This document shows positions 25,280 through 32,434 of a stretch of 64,000 nt of DNA, piece after piece (within the stretch, counting starts at the first letter, position 1; every line of letters starts with the position of its first letter). The DNA is from Streptomyces niger. GTDB lineage: Bacteria > Actinomycetota > Actinomycetes > Streptomycetales > Streptomycetaceae. Under the pieces are notes generated by a model, which saw nothing but the letters and a program-made list of their open reading frames with translations, had not been told where the DNA came from and searched no databases. The translations under genes and the position numbers were made by a program. The stretch is from contig NZ_JOFQ01000007.1 of assembly GCF_000718305.1 (NCBI RefSeq), positions 124,001-188,000 of the forward strand. The letters are read 5' to 3'.

Positions 25280-25294
25280 CTGACGGTGCGTCAG
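25280..25294. promoter_or_regulatory. Palindrome CTGACG-N3-CGTCAG, copy 3
   Basis: CTGACGGTGCGTCAG is a perfect 6+3+6 palindrome, identical in both half-sites to the one at 11564. It lies 45 nt before KstR box 3 in the divergent control region. Confidence 0.65.
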
Positions 25295-25338
25295 GGGGTT
25301 CCGGGTCGAGCGTGGATCGGCTATACATGGCCCATCGG

Positions 25339-25352
25339 TAGAACGCGTTCTA
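25339..25352 (+). promoter_or_regulatory. KstR box 3, perfect palindrome
   Basis: TAGAACGCGTTCTA is a perfect 14-bp palindrome and fits TnnAACnnGTTnnA exactly. It lies 190 nt before the MaoC hydratase start in the divergent region shared with the exporter operon. Confidence 0.8.
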
Positions 25353-25542
25353 GTGCGGGTGCGCGGGGTGTGCTGCGCCGTGTCGCGCGGTGTCGCGCGT
25401 CGCCCGCCCCGGCGCGTCACCGACCGCTGACGACCCCGGCCGGCCGACGGTGCGGACGCCCGGCCGGGGTCTTGCCGACCGCTGCTTCCGCCCTCCGCAC
25501 GCCCCGTACGACACCCGCACCACGGCGAAGGAGCCCCGCCCC

Positions 25543-26427
25543 ATGCCCATCGACGCCGCCAAGGCCGTTGCCGCCGAGCCGCGCACCTCCGACCTCGCCT
25601 GGGACCACAAGGACGTCCAGCTCTACCACCTCGGCATCGGCGCGGGCGCCGCCACGGAGGAGCGGCCCGGCGCCGCCACCGACCCCGACGAGCTGCGCTA
25701 CACCCTGGAGAGCCGGCTGCACGTCCTGCCCAGCTTCGCGACCGTCGCCGGCGGTGGCATGGCCGTGGTCGGCGGGCTCTCGTCCCCCGGCATCGACGTG
25801 GACCTCGCGGCCGTCCTGCACGGCGCCCAGAAGATCACCCTGCACCGGCCGATCCCCGTCAAGGGCGCGGCGCACCAGACCTCGACCGTCCCCGCCGTCT
25901 ACGACAAGGGCAAGGCCGCGGTCATCGTGCTGCGTTCGGAGACCGCCGACGAGGACGGACCGCTCTGGACCAGCGACACCCAGATCTTCGTCCGGGGCGA
26001 GGGCGGCTGGGGCGGCGACCGCGGCCCGTCCAGCCGCCTGGAGCTGCCGGAGCGCGCCCCGGACCACACGGTGACCCGGCTGATCCGGCCCGACCAGGCG
26101 CTGCTGTACCGGCTCTCCGGCGACTGGAACCCGCTCCACGCCGACCCGGAGTTCGCCGCGCTCGCCGGCTTCGACAAGCCGATCCTGCACGGCCTGTGCT
26201 CGTACGGCGTGACGCTCAAGGCGGTGGTCGACACGGCGCTGGACGGCGACGTCGGCCGGGTCCGCAGCTACGCCACCCGGTTCGCCGGCGTGGTCTTCCC
26301 CGGCGAGCCGCTGCGCATCCGTATGTGGCGCGACGCCCCCGGCCCCGGGAGCGTCCAGGTGTCGGTGACCGCGCCGGACCGGGAGGAGGCGCCCGTACTG
26401 GCCGACACCGTGGTCGAACACGCCTGA
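25543..26427 (+). CDS. MaoC-type enoyl-CoA hydratase (Rv3538/Hsd4B-like)
   Basis: A 294-residue double-hotdog hydratase. The C-terminal half holds the hydratase motif RLSGDWNPLHADPEFAALAG (catalytic Asp and His) followed by KPILHGLCSYG. The N-terminal half (DVQLYHLGIGAGA) matches the eukaryotic-type MFE2 hydratase 2 arrangement. From memory it is very close to mycobacterial Rv3538, a KstR-regulon 2-enoyl-CoA hydratase of sterol side-chain oxidation. ATG 25543 has AAGGAG 9 nt upstream; longer in-frame starts lack one. First gene after KstR box 3, followed by an alcohol dehydrogenase and an SDR. Confidence 0.87.
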   Translation: MPIDAAKAVAAEPRTSDLAWDHKDVQLYHLGIGAGAATEERPGAATDPDELRYTLESRLHVLPSFATVAGGGMAVVGGLSSPGIDVDLAAVLHGAQKITLHRPIPVKGAAHQTSTVPAVYDKGKAAVIVLRSETADEDGPLWTSDTQIFVRGEGGWGGDRGPSSRLELPERAPDHTVTRLIRPDQALLYRLSGDWNPLHADPEFAALAGFDKPILHGLCSYGVTLKAVVDTALDGDVGRVRSYATRFAGVVFPGEPLRIRMWRDAPGPGSVQVSVTAPDREEAPVLADTVVEHA

Positions 26428-26554
26428 TCGGCACCGTGGCCGGTCACGTCTGTTCCCGCTCATCGTGGTCGGACACGTCTGATCCGGCTCACCGTGGCCG
26501 AACACGCCTGTTCCCGCTCGCCGTGGTCGGACACGTCTGTTCCCGCTCACCGTG
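26416..26554 (+). repeat. 29-nt tandem repeats beginning in the hydratase stop region
   Basis: Units lie at 26416-26442 (27 nt), 26443-26471, 26472-26500, 26501-26529 (29 nt each) and a partial 26530-26554. The shared core is CACGTCTGTTCCCGCTCACC. The first unit is formed by the last codons and stop (VEHA, TGA) of the MaoC hydratase gene. Confidence 0.8.
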
Positions 26555-26643
26555 TCCCGCGCCCGAGCGAGCCGCACGAGCCACCCCACGAGCCACCCGC
26601 ACCACCGCACCTTCCGTACCGACCGTACGCAGAGGAGCCGCAG

Positions 26644-27720
26644 ATGCGCGCAGCCGTACAGCACGAGACAGGGCAGGACAAGCTCGAAGTCCTCGACGAC
26701 GTGGAGGCCGTCGGGTTCGGGCCGGGGAAGGTGCGGATCCGGATCAGGGCCACCGGGCTGTGCCACTCCGACCTCTCCGCGATGAGCGGCGTGCTGCCCC
26801 AGCCCGCGCCGTTCGTCCCCGGGCACGAGGGCGCGGGCGAGATCCTCGACGTCGGGGACGGCGTCACCGGGCTCGCACCGGGCGACCGGGTACTGATGTG
26901 CTGGCTGCCCGCCTGCGGCAGCTGTCCGTCCTGCCGGCGCGGCCAGACCCATCTGTGCCTGGCCGGCTTCATGAGCGCCGGCACGCCCAACTTCAAGCGG
27001 CCCGGCGGTGACGTCTTCGGCTTCGCGGGCACCGGCACCTTCGCCGAGGAGGTCGTGGTCGCGGCCAACTGCGCCGTGCCGGTGCCCGACGACGTGCCGT
27101 ACGACATCGCCGCGCTCATCGGCTGCGGCGTGACCACCGGGCTCGGCGCCGCGCTGAACACCGCCGAGGTGGTGGCCGGTTCGTCGGTCGCCGTCATCGG
27201 GTGCGGCGGCGTCGGCATCTCCACCATCCAGGGCGCGCGGGCGAGCGGCGCCGCGCAGATCGTCGCCGTGGACCCGGTGGCGGCGCGCCGCGAGGCCGCG
27301 CTGCGCTTCGGGGCGACGGAGGCGATCGCCCCCGACGAACTGGGCGACGCCAAGCAGCGGATCACGGCAGGAGAGGGCTTCGACTACGTCTTCGAGGTCG
27401 TCGGCAAGTCCGCCACCGCCCGCACCGCCTACGAGGCGACCCGGCGCGGCGGCACGCTGTGCATCGTCGGCGCGGGCGCGATGGACGACTTCTTCCAGGT
27501 CAACATGTTCGAGCTGTTCTTCGATGAGAAGCGCATCCTGCCCTCGCTCTACGGGGGCGGCGACGTGGTCCGGTCGTACGAGCGCGCCATCGCCCTCTGG
27601 CGGGCCGGCCGCATCGACCTGGAGAACCTCATCACCCACCGGGTGCCGCTCGCCGGCATCAACGACGCGCTGGAGCAGATGCGCACCGGCACCGCGCTGC
27701 GCACCTGCATCGAACTGTGA
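26644..27720 (+). CDS. Zinc-dependent alcohol dehydrogenase
   Basis: A 358-residue medium-chain dehydrogenase with GAGGAG before ATG 26644. Catalytic zinc ligands are in GLCHSD and PGHEGAGE. The structural-zinc cysteines are intact in CGSCPSCRRGQTHLC. The NAD-binding loop is VAVIGCGGVGIS. Family members oxidise long-chain or branched alcohols. Its position between the hydratase and the hydroxyacyl-CoA-type SDR suggests oxidation of an alcohol or hydroxyacyl intermediate in the same degradation route; that assignment is inferred from context. Confidence 0.86.
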   Translation: MRAAVQHETGQDKLEVLDDVEAVGFGPGKVRIRIRATGLCHSDLSAMSGVLPQPAPFVPGHEGAGEILDVGDGVTGLAPGDRVLMCWLPACGSCPSCRRGQTHLCLAGFMSAGTPNFKRPGGDVFGFAGTGTFAEEVVVAANCAVPVPDDVPYDIAALIGCGVTTGLGAALNTAEVVAGSSVAVIGCGGVGISTIQGARASGAAQIVAVDPVAARREAALRFGATEAIAPDELGDAKQRITAGEGFDYVFEVVGKSATARTAYEATRRGGTLCIVGAGAMDDFFQVNMFELFFDEKRILPSLYGGGDVVRSYERAIALWRAGRIDLENLITHRVPLAGINDALEQMRTGTALRTCIEL

Positions 27721-27773
27721 GGCGCCCGGCCGGGGAGCGGACCGACGGGAACCACGGACAACGGGAGGCACGG

Positions 27774-28709
27774 ATGGTGCTGCACGGTAGGACGGCCGTC
27801 GTCACCGGCGCGGGCCGCGGCCTGGGGCGGGTCGAGGCGCTCGAACTCGCCCGGCTCGGCGCCAACGTGATCGTCAACGACTACGGGCAGCCGGGCCGGG
27901 ACGGTTCCGGCGAGGCGTCGGCGGCACCGGCCGAACAGGTGGCGGCCGAGATCAGGGCCGCGGGCGGAGAGGCCACGGCCCACCTCGGGGACGTCGCCGA
28001 CTTCGACACCGCACGCGCCCTCGTGGAGCTGGCCGTCGAGCGCTACGGAACGCTGGACATCCTGGTCAACAACGCGGGCATCCTGCGGGACCGGATGGTC
28101 TTCTCGATGTCCGAGGACGAGTGGGACGCGGTCCTCCGTGTGCACCTCAAGGGGCACTTCAACATGACGCGCTTCGCCGCCGCCCACTGGCGCGAGCGGT
28201 CCAAGGCGGCCGGCGCCCCGGTCCACGGCCGGATCGTCAACACCTCTTCCGAGGCGTTCCTCGCGGGCTCGGCCGGGCAGCCCAACTACGCGGCTGCCAA
28301 GGGCGGCATCGTGGGCCTGACCACCTCCACGGCGGCGGCGCTGGGCAAGTACGGCGTGACCGCCAACGCGATCTGCCCGCGGGCCCGCACCCGGATGACC
28401 GAGGACGTCTTCGCGGGCTTCGGAGAGCCGGGCGAGGGCGAGCCGGACCCGCTGGCGCCCGAGCACGTCGCGCCGCTGGTGGGCTACCTCGCCGGGCCCG
28501 CCGCCGAACGCGTCAACGGGCAGGTCTTCGTGGTGCACGGCGGCTTCGTCGCGCTGCTCGAACGGCCCAAGGTGGCCGCGCAGTTCGACACCGCCAAGGA
28601 CGTCTTCACGTACGAGGAGCTGGACGCGGTGCTGTCGCCGTACTTCGCCGCCCGGGCGCCGGGGGACAACTTCGCGGCGACGGAGGTGCTGGGCCTCAAG
28701 AAGCGCTGA
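27774..28709 (+). CDS. SDR-family 3-hydroxyacyl-CoA/steroid dehydrogenase-like protein
   Basis: A 311-residue short-chain dehydrogenase resembling the N-terminal domain of MFE-2 (Hsd4A type). The NAD loop is VVTGAGRGLGRVEAL, with an acidic strand-2 region NVIVNDYGQPGRDGSG that favours NAD. LVNNAGILRDRM and YAAAKGG supply the catalytic region, and a long C-terminal tail (~60 residues) follows the core. GGGAGG precedes ATG 27774. With the MaoC hydratase it supplies hydratase plus dehydrogenase steps of beta-oxidation on a bulky acyl-CoA. Confidence 0.86.
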   Translation: MVLHGRTAVVTGAGRGLGRVEALELARLGANVIVNDYGQPGRDGSGEASAAPAEQVAAEIRAAGGEATAHLGDVADFDTARALVELAVERYGTLDILVNNAGILRDRMVFSMSEDEWDAVLRVHLKGHFNMTRFAAAHWRERSKAAGAPVHGRIVNTSSEAFLAGSAGQPNYAAAKGGIVGLTTSTAAALGKYGVTANAICPRARTRMTEDVFAGFGEPGEGEPDPLAPEHVAPLVGYLAGPAAERVNGQVFVVHGGFVALLERPKVAAQFDTAKDVFTYEELDAVLSPYFAARAPGDNFAATEVLGLKKR

Positions 28710-28770
28710 GTCCCTGCCCTTCTCTATGCACCGGGTGTCTGCCCTTCGGGGGCGGCGGTTCGGGACGCAC

Positions 28771-28820
28771 GACGGCCGTGGCCGCCACGGGAGATCCCTC
28801 TCGTGGCGGCCACGGCCGTC
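28771..28820. terminator. 19-bp stem bidirectional terminator
   Basis: The 19-nt arms at 28771-28789 and 28802-28820 are exact complements (GACGGCCGTGGCC... type) around a 12-nt loop. It lies 61 nt after the SDR stop and 22 nt after the end of a small minus-strand reading frame, so it can end both transcripts. Confidence 0.75.
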
Positions 28821-28842
28821 TCGGTACTGCCCGGGCTTCCGC

Positions 28843-29001
28843 TCAGGCGTTCCGCTGGTTCGTGGGCCGGCGGTGCCGCCCGGCGCTGGACGCCGCCGCG
28901 TCCTCGCTCGCTGCCGGGCCGCGGTGCTTGCCGGAGCCTGCGGCCGGGGCGGAAGCCTGCTGCGGGCGCGCCTCGGTCGTTTCGGTTCGGGCTTCGGACA
29001 T
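28843..29001 (-). CDS. Small hypothetical protein (52 aa)
   Basis: A 52-residue reading frame starting at ATG 29001 with GGAG 12 nt upstream. It is rich in Ala, Ser, Glu and Thr and ends in basic residues (AGRHRRPTNQRNA); a second basic patch GKHRG lies mid-protein. There is no membrane segment or recognisable domain. Support comes from the strong hairpin just downstream and an otherwise unexplained 310-nt stretch. I considered a RiPP precursor, but no modifying enzyme adjoins it. Could be spurious. Confidence 0.35.
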   Translation of the reverse strand: MSEARTETTEARPQQASAPAAGSGKHRGPAASEDAAASSAGRHRRPTNQRNA

Positions 29002-29152
29002 GGAAAGTGTCACTCCGTCAGATCGCTTACAGGTGTACGCGTCGGGACCTCCCCCAGCTCCGCCGGGCACACCCCCGGGCGTCACCGTCGGTGGCCGGGT
29101 CAACCGGCTGCGTAGCCCCTTACAAAATTCTAACGGGGTGCTCTTTGACGCT

Positions 29153-30553
29153 CTACCGGGCCTCCCGGGCCGCCAGTGGTGCCTGTTGCAGCGGCACTGG
29201 CCTGCATTGTTGAGGATGCGCCGCACTTTCGTACGGTTCCCGCTCCGCCGTGCTCGTTTGTGTGGATGTTGTGCAGCCGTTCGGAGGCGCCAGGGAGGTC
29301 GTGCGGATTCCGGAAGTGGGCGGCAGCGCGGCCGAGGTGTTCCAGGCGAACCGTCTCAGTCGTTGCGAGTGCGATGCGGGGGCGAGCGCCCCGGCCGGTA
29401 CGGGGAGGGCGGCCGGCAGGGGCGCAGGCGAGGCGTCCGGCGCCGGCGCGCCGGCTTCCGCCTCCCACACCACGCTCGCCCGCGCGACGCCGCACGGGGC
29501 GGCCCGCGTCGCGTACGGCAGGCGGAGCTCGCCCTCCGGCGTCCAGTGGCCCGTACCGGGCAGCCAGCCCGCCGGCGCGGCCGACCGCCGCAGCCGCTTC
29601 GTCGCGGGGCGCCACACGGCGAGCCAGGTGCCGGCCGCCCCGTCCACCCGGAAGGCGACCGCGCAGCTCTCGGGGGCCAGCGTCTGGCCCGGCTGCATGG
29701 CGAAGGGGGTCAGCGCGGCGTCCGCGGCGTGCAGCGCCTCGGGGAACCGCACCGGGCGCGTGCTGCCCAGCACACCCCAGCCCATCCGGTCGTACCCGGG
29801 CGCGTCCGACCGCAGCAGCACCAGGCCGCTGTCGGGATCGGCCAGCAGCAGCCGGTCGTTGCTCCGCTCGGTGAGCTCCAGCAGCGGGCTGACGCCGCCG
29901 CCCCGGCCGAGGTCGACCACGACGGTCTTGGTCAACCCGTCCAGCTCGCGGTCCAGCGCGAGCAGCCGCCCCTCGCGGTCCAGCCAGACGCCGCCGGTGC
30001 AGCGCCCCGGAACGAGCGCGACCCGTTGCGGTTCGTCGCCGCCGTGCAGCAGCCAGACCGCGGTGGCCCGGCGCGCGCCGTCCCCGCCCACGGGGGCGAG
30101 GGCGTGCACCAGCGTGCCGCACGGGGCGGGTGGCAGCAGCGTCAGCTCCTCGGTCTCCACGCTGCCGAGCGGGAGTTCACCGGTGCCAGGACCGGTGGGG
30201 TACAGGAGGGCGACCGTGCTGTGGCCCGCCGCGCGGCGCACGATCAGCACCCGGCCGTCCGTGAGCGGCAGCAGCGCGCTGTCCGGGCGCTCGGGCCGGC
30301 GGCCGGGGAGCGGCACCGCGTACGGCTCGCAGCCGTCCAGCGTCCAGCGCTCGGGGAACCAGCCGCCGCCCGACGTGGGAACGAGCCGTGCGGCGTACGA
30401 GCCGTCGGCGGCGAGCGTCAAGGGAGCGGGGCGGTGGGGCAGCCCGGTGAGCCCCCTCGGCCCGGTGGGCCGAGGAGGGCGGGCAGGGGTGTTTTCCGTG
30501 ACGTCCTCGAAGTTCCCGTCGGTTCTGACGCGCTCAGTTGCACAGGCTGTCAT
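29153..30553 (-). CDS. Beta-propeller-like hypothetical protein
   Basis: A protein of up to 466 residues starting at ATG 30553, which has GGAGGTGA upstream. Repeated strand-turn units such as LPLTDGRVLIVRR, GVWLDREGRLLALDRELDG and DRLLLADPDSGLVLLRSD suggest a beta-propeller. No signal peptide or catalytic motif is evident. The last ~85 residues (after about residue 380) are compositionally unlike the rest, use more A/T-ending codons, and overlap another open frame, so the true C-terminus or a frameshift there needs care. Divergent from the Nif3 gene. Function unknown. Confidence 0.65.
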   Translation of the reverse strand: MTACATERVRTDGNFEDVTENTPARPPRPTGPRGLTGLPHRPAPLTLAADGSYAARLVPTSGGGWFPERWTLDGCEPYAVPLPGRRPERPDSALLPLTDGRVLIVRRAAGHSTVALLYPTGPGTGELPLGSVETEELTLLPPAPCGTLVHALAPVGGDGARRATAVWLLHGGDEPQRVALVPGRCTGGVWLDREGRLLALDRELDGLTKTVVVDLGRGGGVSPLLELTERSNDRLLLADPDSGLVLLRSDAPGYDRMGWGVLGSTRPVRFPEALHAADAALTPFAMQPGQTLAPESCAVAFRVDGAAGTWLAVWRPATKRLRRSAAPAGWLPGTGHWTPEGELRLPYATRAAPCGVARASVVWEAEAGAPAPDASPAPLPAALPVPAGALAPASHSQRLRRFAWNTSAALPPTSGIRTTSLAPPNGCTTSTQTSTAEREPYESAAHPQQCRPVPLQQAPLAAREAR

Positions 30554-30775
30554 TGAGTGGTCACCTCCAGTCACGAAGAAGCTAGTTTTCGCACTTCCTA
30601 CCGATCAACGGCTGATGGACCACTTCACGCGTATGAGTGGCTGTTGTCCTGTTCGCCTGCGGCGGTGCGGCGGATGTGCCAGTGGGGCCGGTCCGGCCGC
30701 CCCGCGCGACGCCCGGGAGGGGGCGACCGGCATCGCGCGGTCACCGCGGCTGGGCGGTCAGCCGCGGGTGGGAGG

Positions 30776-30781
30776 TAACCT
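30776..30781 (+). promoter_or_regulatory. -10-like TAACCT before the Nif3 gene
   Basis: TAACCT stands exactly 6 nt before GTG 30788, the geometry of a leaderless promoter. A GGGAGGT ribosome-site-like sequence overlaps it, so a leadered alternative is possible. Confidence 0.4.
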
Positions 30782-30787
30782 TCCCCC

Positions 30788-31669
30788 GTGCCCGCACTGT
30801 CTGAAGTCCTCTCCGCCCTCGACGCCCTGTGGCCCGCCGAGCGGGCCGAGGCGTGGGACGCCGTCGGCACCGTCTGCGGCGACCCCGAAGCCCCTGTGCG
30901 GCGCGTGCTCTTCGCCGTCGACCCGGTGCAGGAGATCGTCGACGAAGCCGTGCAGCTCGGCGCCGACCTGCTCGTCACCCACCATCCCCTGTACCTGCGG
31001 GGGACGACGACGGTCGCGGCGGCCACCTTCAAGGGCAAGGTCGTGCACACGCTGATCAAGAACGACATCGCCCTGCACGTCGCGCACACCAATGCCGACA
31101 CCGCCGATCCCGGCGTCTCCGACGCCCTCGCCGGCGCCCTCGACCTGCGCGTGCTGCGCCCCCTCGTGGCGGACGCGAGCGATCCCGCGGGCCGCCGCGG
31201 CCTCGGCCGGGTCTGTGAGCTCGCGCACCCGATGCCGCTGGGCGACTTCGCCCGGTACGCCGCCGAGCGGCTGCCGGCCACCGCGCAGGGCATCCGGGTC
31301 GCCGGCGACCCGGAGCGCACCGTCCGTACGGTCGCGGTCTCCGGCGGCTCCGGCGACAGCCTCTTCGACGAGGTGCGTGCGGCGGGCGTGGACGCCTTCC
31401 TCACCGCCGACCTGCGTCACCACCCGGCCTCCGAGGCCACCCAGAAGAGCCCGCTCGGGCTGCTGGACGCCGCGCACTGGGCCACCGAGTGGCCGTGGTG
31501 CGAGCAGGCGGCCGCGCAGCTCGACGAGATCTCCGACCGGCACGGCTGGGACCTGCGCACGCACGTCTCCCGTACGGTCACCGACCCCTGGACCGCCCAC
31601 GCGGCATCCTCCCACCCGTCGCCCACCACCACCCTTCAGTCGAGCGCTTCGCGCGCTGCATCCGACTAA
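30788..31669 (+). CDS. Nif3-like dinuclear metal-centre protein
   Basis: A 293-residue protein of the Nif3/YbgI family, often annotated GTP cyclohydrolase 1 type 2. Metal-binding motifs are visible in LLVTHHPLYLRG, VAHTNADTADPG and TADLRHHPASEA. Residues ~1-280 match the family core; the last 20 are Ser/Thr-rich. First gene of a conserved run with the zinc-ribbon and RNase HI genes (15 and 6 nt gaps). The biochemical role of Nif3 proteins is unsettled. Confidence 0.88.
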   Translation: MPALSEVLSALDALWPAERAEAWDAVGTVCGDPEAPVRRVLFAVDPVQEIVDEAVQLGADLLVTHHPLYLRGTTTVAAATFKGKVVHTLIKNDIALHVAHTNADTADPGVSDALAGALDLRVLRPLVADASDPAGRRGLGRVCELAHPMPLGDFARYAAERLPATAQGIRVAGDPERTVRTVAVSGGSGDSLFDEVRAAGVDAFLTADLRHHPASEATQKSPLGLLDAAHWATEWPWCEQAAAQLDEISDRHGWDLRTHVSRTVTDPWTAHAASSHPSPTTTLQSSASRAASD

Positions 31670-31684
31670 CCTTGGAGCCCCCAA

Positions 31685-32428
31685 CTGAACGCCGCGCCCG
31701 CAGACCAGATCCGCCTCCTGGACGTCCAGTCCCTGGACCTCCGTCTCAGCCAGCTCGCGCACAAGCGCAACAACCTGCCCGAGCTGGCCGAGCTCCAGAC
31801 CCTGGAGGGCGACCTCACGCAGCAGCGCGACCTGCTCGTCGCCGCGCAGACCGAGGAGAGCGACACCGCTCGCGAGCAGACCAAGGCCGAGCAGGACGTG
31901 GACCAGGTGCGCCAGCGCGCCGCCCGCGACCAGCAGCGGCTCGACTCCGGCGCGATCACCTCGCCGAAGGACCTGGAGAACCTCCAGCGCGAGGTCGCCT
32001 CGCTGGCCAAGCGCCAGGGCGACCTTGAGGAGGTCGTCCTGGAGGTCATGGAGCGCCGTGAGTCCGCGCAGGAGCGCGTCGCCGAGCTCTCCGACCGGGT
32101 GGCCGCCATCCAGGCCAAGGTGACCGACGCCGTCGCGCGCCGGGACGCCGCGTACGCCGAGATCGACGGCGAGGCCGCCAGCGTCACCAAGGAGCGCGAG
32201 CTGACCGTCGCCGACATCCCGGCGGACCTGCTCAAGCTGTACGACCGGCTGCGCGAGAAGCAGGGCGGCGTCGGTGCGGCGCGGCTCTACCAGCGCCGCT
32301 GCGAGGGCTGCCGCCTGGAGCTGGACATCACCGAGCTGAACGACGTGCGCGCTGCCGCGGCCGACAAGGTCGTGCGCTGCGAGAACTGCAGCCGCATCCT
32401 GGTCCGCACGCCCGACTCGGGCCTGTAA
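31685..32428 (+). CDS. C4-type zinc-ribbon, coiled-coil protein
   Basis: A 247-residue protein with a long antiparallel coiled coil (residues ~10-175, e.g. NLQREVASLAKRQGDLEE) and a C-terminal zinc ribbon (CEGC ... CENC). The start is probably CTG 31685: GGAG lies 8 nt upstream and the conserved N-terminus NAAPADQIRLLDVQ begins there, while the first ATG or GTG in frame would delete over 70 conserved residues. Related to CT398/DUF164 proteins proposed as nucleic-acid-associated scaffolds. Sits 6 nt before the RNase HI gene, suggesting an RNA-related role. Confidence 0.83.
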   Translation: MNAAPADQIRLLDVQSLDLRLSQLAHKRNNLPELAELQTLEGDLTQQRDLLVAAQTEESDTAREQTKAEQDVDQVRQRAARDQQRLDSGAITSPKDLENLQREVASLAKRQGDLEEVVLEVMERRESAQERVAELSDRVAAIQAKVTDAVARRDAAYAEIDGEAASVTKERELTVADIPADLLKLYDRLREKQGGVGAARLYQRRCEGCRLELDITELNDVRAAAADKVVRCENCSRILVRTPDSGL

Positions 32429-32434
32429 GCCACG

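Noticed and set aside
26416..26554. CRISPR-like array of ~29-nt repeats
   Set aside because: Units are directly tandem with no spacers, are imperfect, and no cas genes are present.
28843..29001. RiPP precursor peptide
   Set aside because: No leader/core pattern and no modifying enzyme, protease or transporter nearby; kept only as a small hypothetical protein.
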